From Cordylochernes scorpioides (Eukaryota; Arthropoda; Arachnida; Pseudoscorpiones; Chernetidae), in the NCBI GenBank assembly GCA_030710605.1, contig CP092882.1, positions 14,816,062-14,880,061 on the forward strand: a stretch of 64,000 nt of DNA, given 5' to 3'. The stretch's first letter is position 1. Every line of letters starts with the position of its first letter. Made by a program: the position numbers and the translations under genes. This document shows, piece by piece, positions 52,036 through 61,536 of the stretch. The notes below the pieces were generated by a model. It had not been told where the DNA came from. It worked only from the letters and a program-made list of their open reading frames with translations, and searched no databases.

Positions 52036-52324
52036 TCGTTTTAATATGTTTTAACTAAGAGATGATTATTGTATCCCATACATCCATTGGATCGCCTAAA
52101 AGTCGGTCAGTACAAACTTACCACAGAATGTTGACGTTAATCCATCAATATATCAGAAGGAAAGTAGAATTTATCAGAAAAACGTTAGAAACTGTACTTC
52201 AGACTGTACAAGATGATATTGAAAGTATCCGACGTCATGTACGAAGTCCGCGAAACCATCAGACCGGACCATCCTGAAGAAAACCATGTCCACATACTTA
52301 GGATGAAGCCGTTCCATGATACAA

Positions 52325-52605
52325 CGAACTATATTAGGTTAGGAAACCATTTCTGAGATTCCATCCTTCAGTGCTGCGTTTATAAGCAGAATTGTCCACT
52401 ACAGTATTAGAGCTCTGAAAAGCGGTCTGGTAGATTAAATTGGCGAAACTGCTGGGAGGGTTCACCACTGATGAGCCAAGCCCTTCCAATATATTTTTTC
52501 ATCGCAGTAAGGACAGTAGAAGTTTGTATTATGTATAAAAGAAACATTCGTGCTTTTAAATACTTTCATTTTATATGTATAGATGGCGTGTTATTGGTTT
52601 GTGTT
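52325..52605. mobile_element. T2 foldback MITE, 3' half
   Basis: AAACCATTTCTGAGATTCCA, GAGCTCTGAAAAGCGGTCTG, core TGGCGAAACTGCTGGGAGGG, right arm AAAGAAACATTCGTGC and ATAGATGGCGTGTTATTG. Confidence 0.65.
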
Positions 52606-52611
52606 AGATTA

Positions 52612-52895
52612 GGATTGCATTAGCGCGCCATCTGTTATGAAAATTCGAAACTATTATAGACGCGTATGATTCTTTTAAACAATTCTACTGCTCTTACTGC
52701 AATGGAAAAATTAATGGGAGGGCCTGGCTGATCAATGGTGAACCCTCCCATCGCTGTTTAATAAACTGGCGAAACCGCTGGGAGGGTTCACCACTGATGA
52801 GCCAGGCCCTCCCATTAATTTTTCCATTGCAGTAAGGGCAGTAGAATTGTTTAAAAGAATCATACGGGTGTATAATAGTCTCGAATTTTCACAAC
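52612..52895. mobile_element. T1 foldback MITE, two cores
   Basis: GCATTAGCGCGCCATCTGTT at left and two inverted cores joined at CATCGCTGTTTAATAAACTG. The right end stops at CTCGAATTTTCACAACGAAC, where the SINE A target duplication begins. Confidence 0.7.
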
Positions 52896-52909
52896 GAACT
52901 ATGTAGATC

Positions 52910-53200
52910 GGGGGGTCGGTGGAAGGTTGGTTAAACTGTTTGGTTTACGACCACTACGACCCGGGTTCGATTCCCGCATTGGACACTTTTTCCTGTTAAA
53001 AGAAATGCTCCATTGGCCCCCGATTCTTGCAAAAGTCCAACCCCACCAGCGAGTGAAAGTAACCAAACGGAGCTCTGGCACATTTGTAAGTGCAAAGTCG
53101 AACTGCTTTTCACATGTGTAGTCATGTGGTGCGCTTACAGTAAAAGCAGTCGCTAACTACCCACCATGATTATCATGGCTTTGAGATAAGAAAGAAGAAG
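52910..53200 (+). mobile_element. SINE A, copy 3, with 12-bp target duplication and LINE-type tail
   Basis: ACTATGTAGATC at 52898-52909 and 53201-53212 flank it exactly. Head GTCGGTGGAAGGTTGGTTAA, B box CGGGTTCGATTCCCG, body CCAACCCCACCAGCGAGTGA. The tail is TTTGAGATAAGAAAGAAGAAG, the tail of the LINE at 54180 and 54410, whereas copies 1 and 2 end in a different sequence plus oligo-A. Confidence 0.92.
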
Positions 53201-53513
53201 ACTATGTAGATCTGTTACATGGCAGAGCGAGACGCTAGTTCAACTGAGAAAGGAGGCGCGATATCATTTAGAATAATTAATAATAATTTATCACACACAC
53301 TCTCTGAATGATTAAATTAATTTATCAAATTGGTTCCATTGCTACTTAATGTACAATATTTATAATCATTGTTGCATATAGATTTGACACTGTTTATTAA
53401 TTTATATTTCTCGAGATCAATAAATCTTGGCTTATCTCAACTTGAACGAATTCTTAGCTTCAGTATCATGACACTATGTCCGTATATTTCCATAGTTTAA
53501 AATTATAAGACGA

Positions 53514-53891
53514 CTAGACGAATGACCCGGGCAACGCCCGGGTTTACCCGATTAAATGTTTTATTCAAACACTATTCGTTACAATTATAAATTGGCGCCG
53601 TGGATGTCACTCTTGTGAAACGTCCCGCTCCAAACTTTACATGTACATTAGGTCAGCTGATATTACCTCCCATCTTCACCGCTAGAGGCGCTGCTCGCGA
53701 GCTAAGTAGAATAATTTGAATATATAGTTTTAATAATTGATTTATATATATTTTTAAAATAGCCTATCGTCTTCCCCGTATTTCTTTTACCTATGTATGG
53801 AAATTTTGGTTTGAGTTAATGAACTACTGCGAATTTGTATACAGGACATACAAACAAACATACAAACATTCATTTTTATATATATAGAAGA
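53514..53891 (-). mobile_element. Complete short non-autonomous Helitron
   Basis: Minus strand starts TCTTCTATATATATAAAAAT preceded by A and ends with hairpin CCCGGGCG-TT-GCCCGGG, then TCATTCGT, CTAG, then T. 378 bp, no ORF. The 3' 100 bp match the truncated copy at 59568-59670. Confidence 0.88.
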
Positions 53892-53929
53892 TAACCTACC
53901 ATCTGTATATAAGAAATTGAAGCATTATA

Positions 53930-54640
53930 GCACGAATGTTTCTTTTTACTGTCTCTTTTCTGCTGTCCTAGAAGCTTATTGTCCATTAGTTTGCTTGAAA
54001 ACCATTTCTAAGATTCCATCCTTCACTGTAGCATATATATGTGTGCAATTCACAACCAGCAACCCCAAAACACATTATTGACTGTATTGATTCATCCATT
54101 GATGAGTTCTACTCTTCCCCGGCAGATACCATCAAAAATCTCAAGCTTTACAAACTTGATACCTTAATATGATTGAGTGGAGATAAGAAAGAAGAAGAAA
54201 ACTGTCTTTTGTAAATAGTTATGTCTTCTAGCAAGAGTGTCCTGCAAGAATGGTTGCAGGGTTTTCCCACTATGTACTAAGTATCAACCTGCAACCCCAA
54301 AACACATTGTTGACTGTATTGACTCATCCATTGATGAGTTCTACTCTTCCCCGGCAGACACCATCAAAAATCTCAACCTTTACAGGCTTGATACCTTAAT
54401 ATGATTGAGTGGAGATAAGAAAGAAGAAGAAGATTGCAGCATATATAAGCAGAATCGTCCAATACAGTATTAGAACTCTAAGAGAAGTGTTCTGATAGAT
54501 TAAATTGGCGAAACCGCTGGGAAGGTTCACTACTGATAAGCCAAGCCCCCCCAATATATTTTTTCATCTCAATAAGGACAGTAGAAGTTTGTTTTTAAAT
54601 TAGAAATAAACATTCGTGCATTAATGATTCCATTTAATAT
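53930..54640. mobile_element. T2 foldback MITE split by LINE tails
   Basis: Left arm ATAGCACGAATGTTTCTTTT, right arm AATAAACATTCGTGCATTAA. The MITE text breaks at GTAGCATATATATG (54027-54040) and resumes at GCAGCATATATAAGC (54437), so AGCATATATA is duplicated around the inserted LINE ends. Confidence 0.75.
54045..54432 (+). mobile_element. Two tandem LINE 3' ends with (GAA)n tails
   Basis: Both copies read TPKHIIDCIDSSIDEFYSSP, ADTIKNLK.YKLDTLI (second copy NLNLYRLDTLI) and stop, then TGATTGAGTGGAGATAAG and AAGAAGAAG. The second copy starts near 54285 after about 85 bp of unmatched sequence. This is the C-terminus of the partner LINE for SINE A copy 3. Confidence 0.75.
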
Positions 54641-54744
54641 AGTTTAAAATGCATCAAATCTACCTTTTTAAAAATAATTATCTTAATATCTTGCATGTGG
54701 TGTTTGAACAATCAAATAACCAATGGTACAGATTATTGAAGCAA

Positions 54745-54990
54745 AGAGAACAATCTCAAAAATTCAATAGGAATCAACAGCTTTAACAAGATTAAGAAGC
54801 GGATATATTAATAACTTAAAATTTCTGAATGGACAGAAAACTTATAAAACCTGTACAAAGTGTAAGGCCATTGAAACCTCCCCAGATCATATTCTGTCTG
54901 AATTAACCACAGAGGACCACAACTACCCTATCACAGCTAGAGAAGAGTGGAGATATGGTCTAAGGAGATATGCACCATCACCACTAAATA
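54745..54990 (+). pseudogene. LINE ORF2 C-terminal fragment (empty site for U6)
   Basis: One frame reads LTRLRSGYINNLKFLNGQK, TYKTCTKCKAIETSPDHILS, then DHNYPITAREEWRYGLRR. The Cys-x2-Cys, x-His pattern is the tail motif of jockey/I-like LINEs. GACCACAACTACCCTATCAC here corresponds to the uninterrupted target of the U6 copy at 25733. Confidence 0.75.
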
Positions 54991-55046
54991 GTACAATCCA
55001 TTTAAAATACATTAAAAATTCGAAAGTATAGATTAAATCAATAGTA

Positions 55047-55255
55047 TATACACTCATGGACAAAACTAAAGGAAGTTTCCTATTTTGATGTCGCCGGTCA
55101 TCTGTTTTTTTTTTTTTTTTGAAGGAGACAGAGACAATTTTGTTCACACCTGGTTATCTCGTGTATCTTCAATAAAGATCCTTGTGAATCTTTCAGAGTT
55201 ATTGTCTGAATCCCGAAATACATGCTATAAAGTATAACTTCCTTAAGTTCAGAGA
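55047..55255 (+). mobile_element. Tc1-like MITE
   Basis: TACACTCATGGACAAAACTA at left, TTGTTCACACCTGGTTATCT and CTTCAATAAAGATC inside, ending CTTCCTTAAGTT at 55249 where a tRNA-like sequence starts; the last 15 bp of the TIR are lost. Confidence 0.7.
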
Positions 55256-55257
55256 TC

Positions 55258-55330
55258 AGTAGTTTTGTTGGCTCAGTGGTTCCATCGTACAACAGTCTTA
55301 AATATAAGAGCGTGGTTTCGATTCTCAGAA
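55258..55330 (+). repeat. tRNA-like sequence with A and B boxes
   Basis: GTTGGCTCAGTGGTTCCATC resembles an A box and GTGGTTTCGATTCTCAG a B box; AGAAGTTC is followed by T8. The acceptor and anticodon arms do not fold convincingly, so it is probably a degraded tRNA or SINE head. Confidence 0.4.
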
Positions 55331-56100
55331 GTTCTTTTTTTTGATAATATCAAAATTTTTATTTTATTTTTGTGATTCTATTTGTATACTCTTTCTATAT
55401 TTAAAAACAAGTTTGTATCAAAGTTGTATTTATGATTTATTTTGATATTGGACATATATTTATTCTTTGTGTTATAGGGATCTGATAACGCTTGGTTTCC
55501 TATTGCTGTAAATTTTATCGGCATGCGAATAGTTCGATATATTATCATATATCAATATATATTTTCAGATAGATTAATTATTCTATAACCGTCGTACGTG
55601 CGACGTATTCATATATTCATTTCACCGTCTGGTATTAAAACACTTCCGGTCAGAATTAGCATATTCAATATATTTGGTATTGATTGTTATTGATGACTTG
55701 GGTGACATTAAATTGTCACTCTTGTGTCCTGGTGACATTGTTGTCCCTGTCACTTCAATGGGACATCTGTTTAAGAAATGTTTATGGATAGTGTTTGTTT
55801 GTTTGTGTTCCGCATAAGTGCTTACATTTGACCTATCGCGTTGAATCTTTGATACCCTAAAGAATTCGGGGTTTGGGGGTAAAAAAGGAGACACTATGTC
55901 CTAGTTTTAACTTCGTAATATGCAAATTAATGTGAGAAAGACATAATTTGCATATTCCGTTTATTCAGCAAAACTTTCCAGAATATTTGAACTATTAAAG
56001 ATATAAATGAGTTACACCAAATTTGATGGGAATTTCGAAGAATGATTCTGTTAGGAAAACATTTATTGGGCTCTTTTTATACGAAATTTCTTCAATTTTA
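55331..56100. other. AT-rich stretch without recognised features
   Basis: AATATGCAAATTAATGTGAG and CATAATTTGCATATTCC (55918-55955) recall the 39.6-40.9 kb Helitron units. A 90-aa minus-strand ORF (55622-55894) has mixed composition (PLERCP-like, not repetitive) but no recognised motif. Confidence 0.4.
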
Positions 56101-56164
56101 TTATAGTGTGTATCAAATATATTTCAGAGTTATTATCTGAATCCCGATATACATGCTAAAAGGG

Positions 56165-56447
56165 CAAAATACGAAACTATTATAGACGCGTATGATTCTT
56201 TTTAAAAATAAACAATTTCTACTGTCCTTACTGCAATGTAAAAATTAATGGGAGGGCCTAGCTCATCAGTGGTGAACCCTCCCAGCGGTTTCGCCAGTTT
56301 AATCTATTGGGAGGGTTCACCACTGATAAGCCAGGCCCTCCCATTAATTTTTCCATTGCAGTAAGGACAGTAGAAATAGTTTATTTTTGAAGAGAATCAT
56401 ACGTGTCTATAATAGTTTATTTTGATAACAGGTGGCGTGCTAATGCA
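56165..56447. mobile_element. T1 foldback MITE, host of a Helitron
   Basis: GAAACTATTATAGACGCGTA at left, two inverted cores joined at ATCTATTGGGAGGG, right arm to GTGGCGTGCTAATGCA at 56447. The remaining TCATAA is found after the Helitron at 56919. Confidence 0.75.
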
Positions 56448-56918
56448 TTCTATATACAGTTACGAGCGTCATCAAATCTTTTTCATCTCTGTCACCGTTT
56501 GCTTTTTTTTTTGGAATGGCGCACTCCTATTGGTTGGCTACGATCACGCCACCTTTGCCCCCCCCCCCCCCCCTATCATGCCCCCACTCGCTTTGTTGTT
56601 TTTGTAACTATTGTGTTGGAGCGGGTCGCTCCTTAAATAATCTATTGTTAACAATACCTCATTATAGGTCCGCAAATATCGAAAGTATAGGTTTCTCCCA
56701 GTAAGAGACGCCTACGGAAGCCAACAGTACATAGACAGATAAAGAACATAGGCTATAGTTATTAACTAATATATGCATTTATTTAAGGCGCCAATTTATA
56801 ATTGTAACAAATAGTATTTGAATAAAAACATTCAATCGGGTAAAACACGGGCGTTAATGATCCAACAGGTCCACGTGTCTAAATTAAAACACGGGCGTTG
56901 CCCGGGTCATTCGGCTAG
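56448..56918 (+). mobile_element. Non-autonomous Helitron inserted in T1
   Basis: Starts TTCTATATACAGTTACGAGC after A, and ends GGGCGTTGCCCGGG, TCATTCGG, CTAG before T. Sister of 30044-30448, including a C run (complement of the G run, about 56557-56572) next to a T run. Near the 3' end a partial duplicate of the terminal text (ACACGGGCGTTAATGATCC) adds about 50 bp. The target AT lies within T1 TAATGCA/TCATAA, so the empty site is known from other T1 copies. Confidence 0.88.
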
Positions 56919-57239
56919 TCATAATATAAATGCTAAAAGGTACAACTTCTTTGTCCTTTAGTGTAGAAAATAAAATATTCTGGGAAATATGCAAAGTTTT
57001 AGGTAATGAATATTCATCCGTTAATTCTCATTTTGAAGAGAGAGTAGATGATAAGGCAAATATATCCGTTCACCATCATCAGCCCATGGAATGCATGGTT
57101 ATGTAATGTCCCCTAGGACTCCGCTAAATGTGTTTTGGACGGCCAACTTCTAACGAAGATATATTGCCAGACGGCAACTATTTCCAGACGATTCCAGCGA
57201 AGTGAGGACAGCCGTGGATAATTGACAACTTTATGTCAC

Positions 57240-58250
57240 CCGATTGGGACACCAAACAATGTCTCAACATTCTTTGTCCTTATACATTGACTCGTATATC
57301 CCTGTTTATAGTTTACTGCTATAATGTACAAAGATAGAGGAATGATCAGGATAATGTTCAGGGTGCCCCCCAAGTATATAATATAACTTGAAGTTGCGAG
57401 AGGATGACATTCATGTACACCAAACAATGTCCCACCATTCTTTGTCCTTATACATTGACGTCGTATATCCCTGTATACAGCCATAATGTACAAAGATAGA
57501 GGAATGATCAGGATAATGTTCAGGGTGTCCCCCAAGTATACAATATTACTTGAAGTTGCGGGAAGGTGACATTCATGTACAACAAACAATGTCTCAACAT
57601 TCTTTGTCCTTATACATTGAGACGTCGTATATCCCTGTATACAGCCATAATGTACAAAGATAGAGGAATGATCAGGATAATGTTCAGGGTTTCCCCCAAG
57701 TATACAATATAACTTGAAGTTGCGAGAGGATGACATTCATGTACAACAAACAATGCCCCAACATTCTTTGTCCTTATACATTGACGTCGTATATCCCTGT
57801 CTATAGTTTACTGCTATAATGTACAAAGATAGAGGAATGATCAGGATAATGTTCAGGATGTCCCCCAAGTATACAATATAACTTGAAGTTGCGAGAGGAT
57901 GACATTCATGTACAACAAACAATGTCCCAACATTCTTTGTCCTTATACATTGACGTCGTATATCCCTGTCTACAGCTATAATGTACAAAGATAGAGGAAT
58001 GATCAGGATAATGTTCAGGGTGTCCCCCAAGTATACAATATAACTCGGAGTTGGGAGAGAATGACATTCATGTACACCAAACATTGTCCCAACATTCTTT
58101 GTCCTTATACATTGACGTCGTATATCCCTGTCTATAGTTTACTGCCATAATGTACAAAGATAGAGGAATGATCAGGATAATGTTCAGGGTGTCCCCCAAG
58201 TATACAATATAACTTGAAGTTGCGAGAGAATGACATTCATGTACACCAAA
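57240..58250. repeat. Tandem array, 154-169 bp units, six copies
   Basis: TGACATTCATG recurs at 57413, 57567, 57731, 57900, 58062 and 58231. Units contain CATTCTTTGTCCTTATACAT, AAAGATAGAGGAATGATCAG and TCCCCCAAGTATACAATATA. Minus-strand frames stay open over whole units (VYLGDTLNIILIIPLSLYII) but shift with unit length; I do not call a gene. The array ends next to the hammerhead at 58286, in the same type of element. Confidence 0.85.
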
Positions 58251-58285
58251 GAACGTTGGGACATTGTTATGAAACCGAAGCCGTC

Positions 58286-58328
58286 CCTGTACTGATGAGG
58301 GACATAGCCAGAAATCATGGTATACAGT
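58286..58328 (+). ncRNA. Hammerhead ribozyme, degraded copy
   Basis: Same flanks as 13944: ACCGAAGCCGTCCCTGTA. Stem I CTGTA/TACAG intact, CTGATGA, GAAA, stem III ATC/GGT and GTA present. Stem II reads GGGA/GCCA with two mismatches, so activity is doubtful. Confidence 0.7.
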
Positions 58329-58744
58329 TTGTTGGCTTTTGTCTGAATTTGACCAAACTAGTGTCAGATAGAATACCTTCTCAAATATCAAATAGCTAAA
58401 TGAATCTTTCGTTAAAATAAAGACGACCGGCGACATTAAAAACTTTCCACTTCCTTAAGTATTGTTCATGAGTGTATATATCTTTCTATCTCTTGCCATT
58501 TCAAACGATGCCATTAGATTTATAGTAGAGGAACTTATGAAATGAAAGTTATTCCTATAAAGAGGTTACTTCAAAGCCAAAACTGCATAAGTACAGGAAG
58601 TCCTTTGTGTAAATTGCAAAAATAAAACGTTGATATAGGGTAATTTGATAATGCATTGATACTTCAGCTGGTTTATCCTCTACTGCCTTACCAATGGTGT
58701 AAGGAACAGAAGGAATAATGACAATACTTCAATCACATCTCAAT

Positions 58745-58880
58745 AGTCCATCACATATACACTCATGGACAAAACCTAGGAAGTGAAAAGTCTTTAATAT
58801 AGCCAGTCGTCTATTTTTTTTTAAGAAGACAGAGGTTGGTCACACTTGGTTATCTCGTGTGTCTTCAATAAAGGTCACTA
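58745..58880 (+). mobile_element. Tc1-like MITE, left half
   Basis: ATACACTCATGGACAAAACC at left and CACTTGGTTATCTCGTGTG, AATAAAGGTCACTATG at right, then a T1 element. The MITE text resumes at 59115 (GTATCAAATATCTTTCATGG to TTTTATCTATGAGTG at 59175), so T1 was inserted into it. Confidence 0.7.
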
Positions 58881-58882
58881 TG

Positions 58883-59112
58883 TAAATTCAAAACTATTAT
58901 AGACACGTATGATTCTTTTAGAAATAAAACAATTTCTACTGTTCTTACTGCAATTGAAAAATTGGCCTGGCTTATCAGTGGCGAACCCTCCCAGCGGTTT
59001 CGCCAGTTTAATCTACCATACCGCTGTTATATTACATTTTTCGAACTTCCTTTTATAGTGATACTGATGCTAGACTCTTGGAATGGGTATTTTAGATGCA
59101 CTATGGACATAA
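58883..59112. mobile_element. T1 foldback MITE nested in a Tc1-like MITE
   Basis: AAACTATTATAGACACGTAT, core GTTTCGCCAGTTTAATCTAC, then ACTGATGCTAGACTCTTGGA and TATGGACATAAGCTATG, as in 26570-26625. Single core; the right arm is missing. Confidence 0.6.
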
Positions 59113-59452
59113 GCTATGTATCAAATATCTTTCATGGTAAAAGGTACAACCTCATTAAGTTTTATCTATGAGTGTTTTTATCCACGGGATTGAAGAGTAT
59201 AGAAAAAAAAATGGAAAAACATTATTAACACACCTAGCTAGATTATATAAAAGGGCGTACCTGCTGGATCTGTAAAGAAAAAAAAAACATTTTTTTCTCA
59301 AAATATTTCGAGAGATTGCTCCCTCTTTATCAATTTATTGCACAGTGAATTTAATTTACAAATTATTGTAGATCATATGAAAACAAAATTTTCATTGGTT
59401 AAAAACAATTATGTGAATGGAATAAATACCCAAATATGGCCATTTCTCATAA

Positions 59453-59523
59453 GCATCGATGTTTCAGTGGTAAAATGCTCGCCTGCCACGCGGGCGGCCC
59501 GGGTTCAATTCCCGGCCGATGCA
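59453..59523 (+). tRNA. tRNA-Gly(GCC), possibly a pseudogene
   Basis: 71 nt. Acceptor strands GCATCGA and CCGATGC pair in 6 of 7 positions (A-C at the seventh). Anticodon arm CCTGCCACGCGGG with anticodon GCC; T arm CCGGGTTCAATTCCCGG perfect; A box slightly off (TTTCAGTGGTAAAATGC, where GTTCAGTGGTAGAATGC is usual), which weakens the D stem. Followed immediately by a T run, a Pol III terminator. It is sited within inverted repeats, so it may be a dispersed copy. Confidence 0.8.
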
Positions 59524-59567
59524 TTTTTTTTTTTTTACAATTTTTAAAACTCATTTATATATTATAC

Positions 59568-59670
59568 AAGAATGACATCCACGGCGCCAATTTATAATTG
59601 TAACGAATAGTATTTGAATAAAAGCATTTAATCGGGTAAAACCCGGGCGTTGCTCGGGCCATTCGGCTAG
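59568..59670 (+). mobile_element. Helitron 3' end, 5'-truncated
   Basis: GAATGACATCCACGGCGCCA, ATCGGGTAAAACCCGGGCGT, TGCTCGGGCCATTCGG, CTAG, T. Matches the 3' 100 bp of 53514-53891; one hairpin base is changed (TGCTCGGG). Confidence 0.8.
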
Positions 59671-59834
59671 TAATACATAAAAAAAAAATAATAATACTAC
59701 AATAAAATATTATGAAAATTAATTGAGAAAAAATTGTTTTTTTTTCCTTTACAGATCCAGGTACGCCCTTTTATATAATCTTAATTAATGGATCGCCTTT
59801 TGACTCAAACACCTAGCTAGGTTTCAAGATATTG

Positions 59835-59960
59835 GCAGAATTGTGTATAGTAATTCACAATAGACATGTGGCACACTTACAAAGGTAGCCGTCACAATCT
59901 TCTACCCATCATGATTATCATTACTATACTATGGGCAATTGGGATAAGTACAAAAAACAC
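59835..59960 (+). repeat. SINE A tail fragment
   Basis: ACATGTGGCACACTTACAAA, CCCATCATGATTATCATTAC and TGGGCAATTGGGATAAG match the 3' part of SINE A, with a third type of tail. Confidence 0.5.
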
Positions 59961-60395
59961 ATTTGTATTAGGAGACTAATGACTTACAGTAACTATTGAA
60001 TTACCTTTCTATGATTATTGACGCGAATGGTGATTATTATCTGGCCACACAGCCAATGTAATTTATCGTCTGCATTCTTTCCCTCCTAGGAATTCGTAAT
60101 TCGTCTGAAGCATTTTGCCGCTACGTTTTCCCGCCATTATTTGATCACGCCATCTATCGTGGGAAATATGTATTAATAAATATTCTTTAATCTCTTAATA
60201 CATATCCAAATATATCCCGTGTAATCTATATCGGCGTATATCTTTTATCATACATTAAGGTATTTGGTTTTCATTAGCAATTTATTAAATTATTAGATAA
60301 ATCAAATATAAATCTAATTGATACAAAGGATTATATTTCTAATAATTATTATAATTATCCAAAGACAATGATAGCATAAACAGAAGAATTAATCT
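59961..60395. other. AT-rich stretch without recognised features
   Basis: No coding sequence or shared repeat seen. Confidence 0.5.
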
Positions 60396-60605
60396 ACCCC
60401 AACAGTTCCAGCATATTCAACGCAGATGATGCCAACCCCCAATGAAACTGTACCCTCTACACTGCCACTATTTTTGATTTTTTAAATGTATTTCTCTGAA
60501 TCTCTATTGTATCTGTTGCACGCCTTTGCGGAGCCAGTGGCCTGATGAAGCGCGACCGCGCGAAAGCTTGACTCCCATACCTTAATAAAGAAACTTTGCA
60601 AATAT
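60395..60605 (+). repeat. Penelope-like tail with hammerhead-like motif
   Basis: GGCCTGATGA, extra A, perfect stem II GCGC/GCGC with loop GACC, GAAA, GCTT, GACTCC (60541-60575). GGAGCC upstream pairs GACTCC with one mismatch as stem I, over an AGTGGC insertion. Ends with AATAAAGAAAC. A cleavage triplet CTT is possible. Confidence 0.55.
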
Positions 60606-60744
60606 TTTAAATTTATTTAAATCTCAATCATTAAAATTGTTATTAATATAATCTCTCTCTCTCCCTTCGGTAAAATTATAAAAATAAAATACAATATAAA
60701 AAAACAAATTTTACCTCAGTGTCTTTTATTTATAATTATTATAG

Positions 60745-61345
60745 CAAATAAAACATTAAGACCCGAATGTTTCTTTTTCACATCAATCAAACTTCTACTG
60801 TCCTTACTGCGATGAAAAATTATTGGGAGTGCTTGGCTCATCAGTGGTGAACCCTCTCAGCAGTTTTGCCAATTTAATCTACCAGACCGATTCTTTAGAG
60901 CTTTAATGCTATTTTGTATCATTCTGATTATATATGTTACACTGAAGGGTGGGATCTCAGATATGGTATTTAAGTAAACTATGTACATAAGATTTTAGGA
61001 CAGTAGAATTACATACAGTATAACTACCTCCCTGTAAAGGACAACACCTAATTGCAAAGAAAGAGTGTCCTTTAGGGAGAGGTGTACTCTTATCGGAGAG
61101 TTGCTAAATGGTAAAAATGGTAATTTTGCAAATGTAAACTGTCTTTTGTAAAGAGGTGTCCTATAGCGCGAGTGTCCTCTCATGGAGGTTCTACTGTATA
61201 ACCAGTGTTTTACCACTGATGAGCCAAGCCCTACCAATAATTTGTTCATGGCAGTAAGGACAGTAGAAGTTTGAATTATTTGTGAATAAAAACATTCGCG
61301 TCTTAATGTCTTCATTCGTTATATATAGATGGCGCGTTATTGCTT
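60745..61345. mobile_element. T2 foldback MITE, host of a TA MITE
   Basis: Left arm AACATTAAGACCCGAATGTT, core at 60826-60885, ACTGAAGGGTGGGATCTCAG, then the 61016-61196 insertion, then second core CCACTGATGAGCCAAGCCCT and right arm TTCGCGTCTTAATGTCTTCA, ending ATAGATGGCGCGTTATTGC. Confidence 0.75.
61016..61196. mobile_element. Tigger/pogo-like MITE nested in T2
   Basis: CAGTATAACTACCTCCCTG and ATGGAGGTTCTACTG ends, flanked by TA. Same family as 1340-1501 in reverse orientation. Confidence 0.8.
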
Positions 61346-61439
61346 TTTATTAATTTATGAAATTAGTGTACACCGTTCTCTGCCGGCTATATTGTCTATA
61401 GTTTTGCAAAAAAAAAAAAAAAATTTTAATTGACAATAG

Positions 61440-61502
61440 ATCACACTCATGGATGATATATACAAGGAAGTGAAAATTATTTGAAAACTACAGTTGTCTA
61501 TA

Positions 61503-61536
<34 letters not shown>

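Larger units (their letters stand above)
59235..59785. repeat. Inverted repeats enclosing a tRNA and a Helitron end
   Basis: Left arm ATTATATAAAAGGGCGTACC, TGGATCTGTAAAGAAAA (59242-59282) and right arm its complement (59738-59780), each about 45-60 bp, about 440 bp apart. CACCTAGCTAG occurs at 59230 in the left flank and again at 59809 in the right flank. The tRNA-Gly and a truncated Helitron lie inside. Confidence 0.65.

Noticed and set aside
57236..58436. Three long minus-strand ORFs with hydrophobic repeats (membrane-protein-like)
   Set aside because: They are frames through a 154-169 bp tandem array; unit length changes shift the frame and no start or splice context supports a gene.
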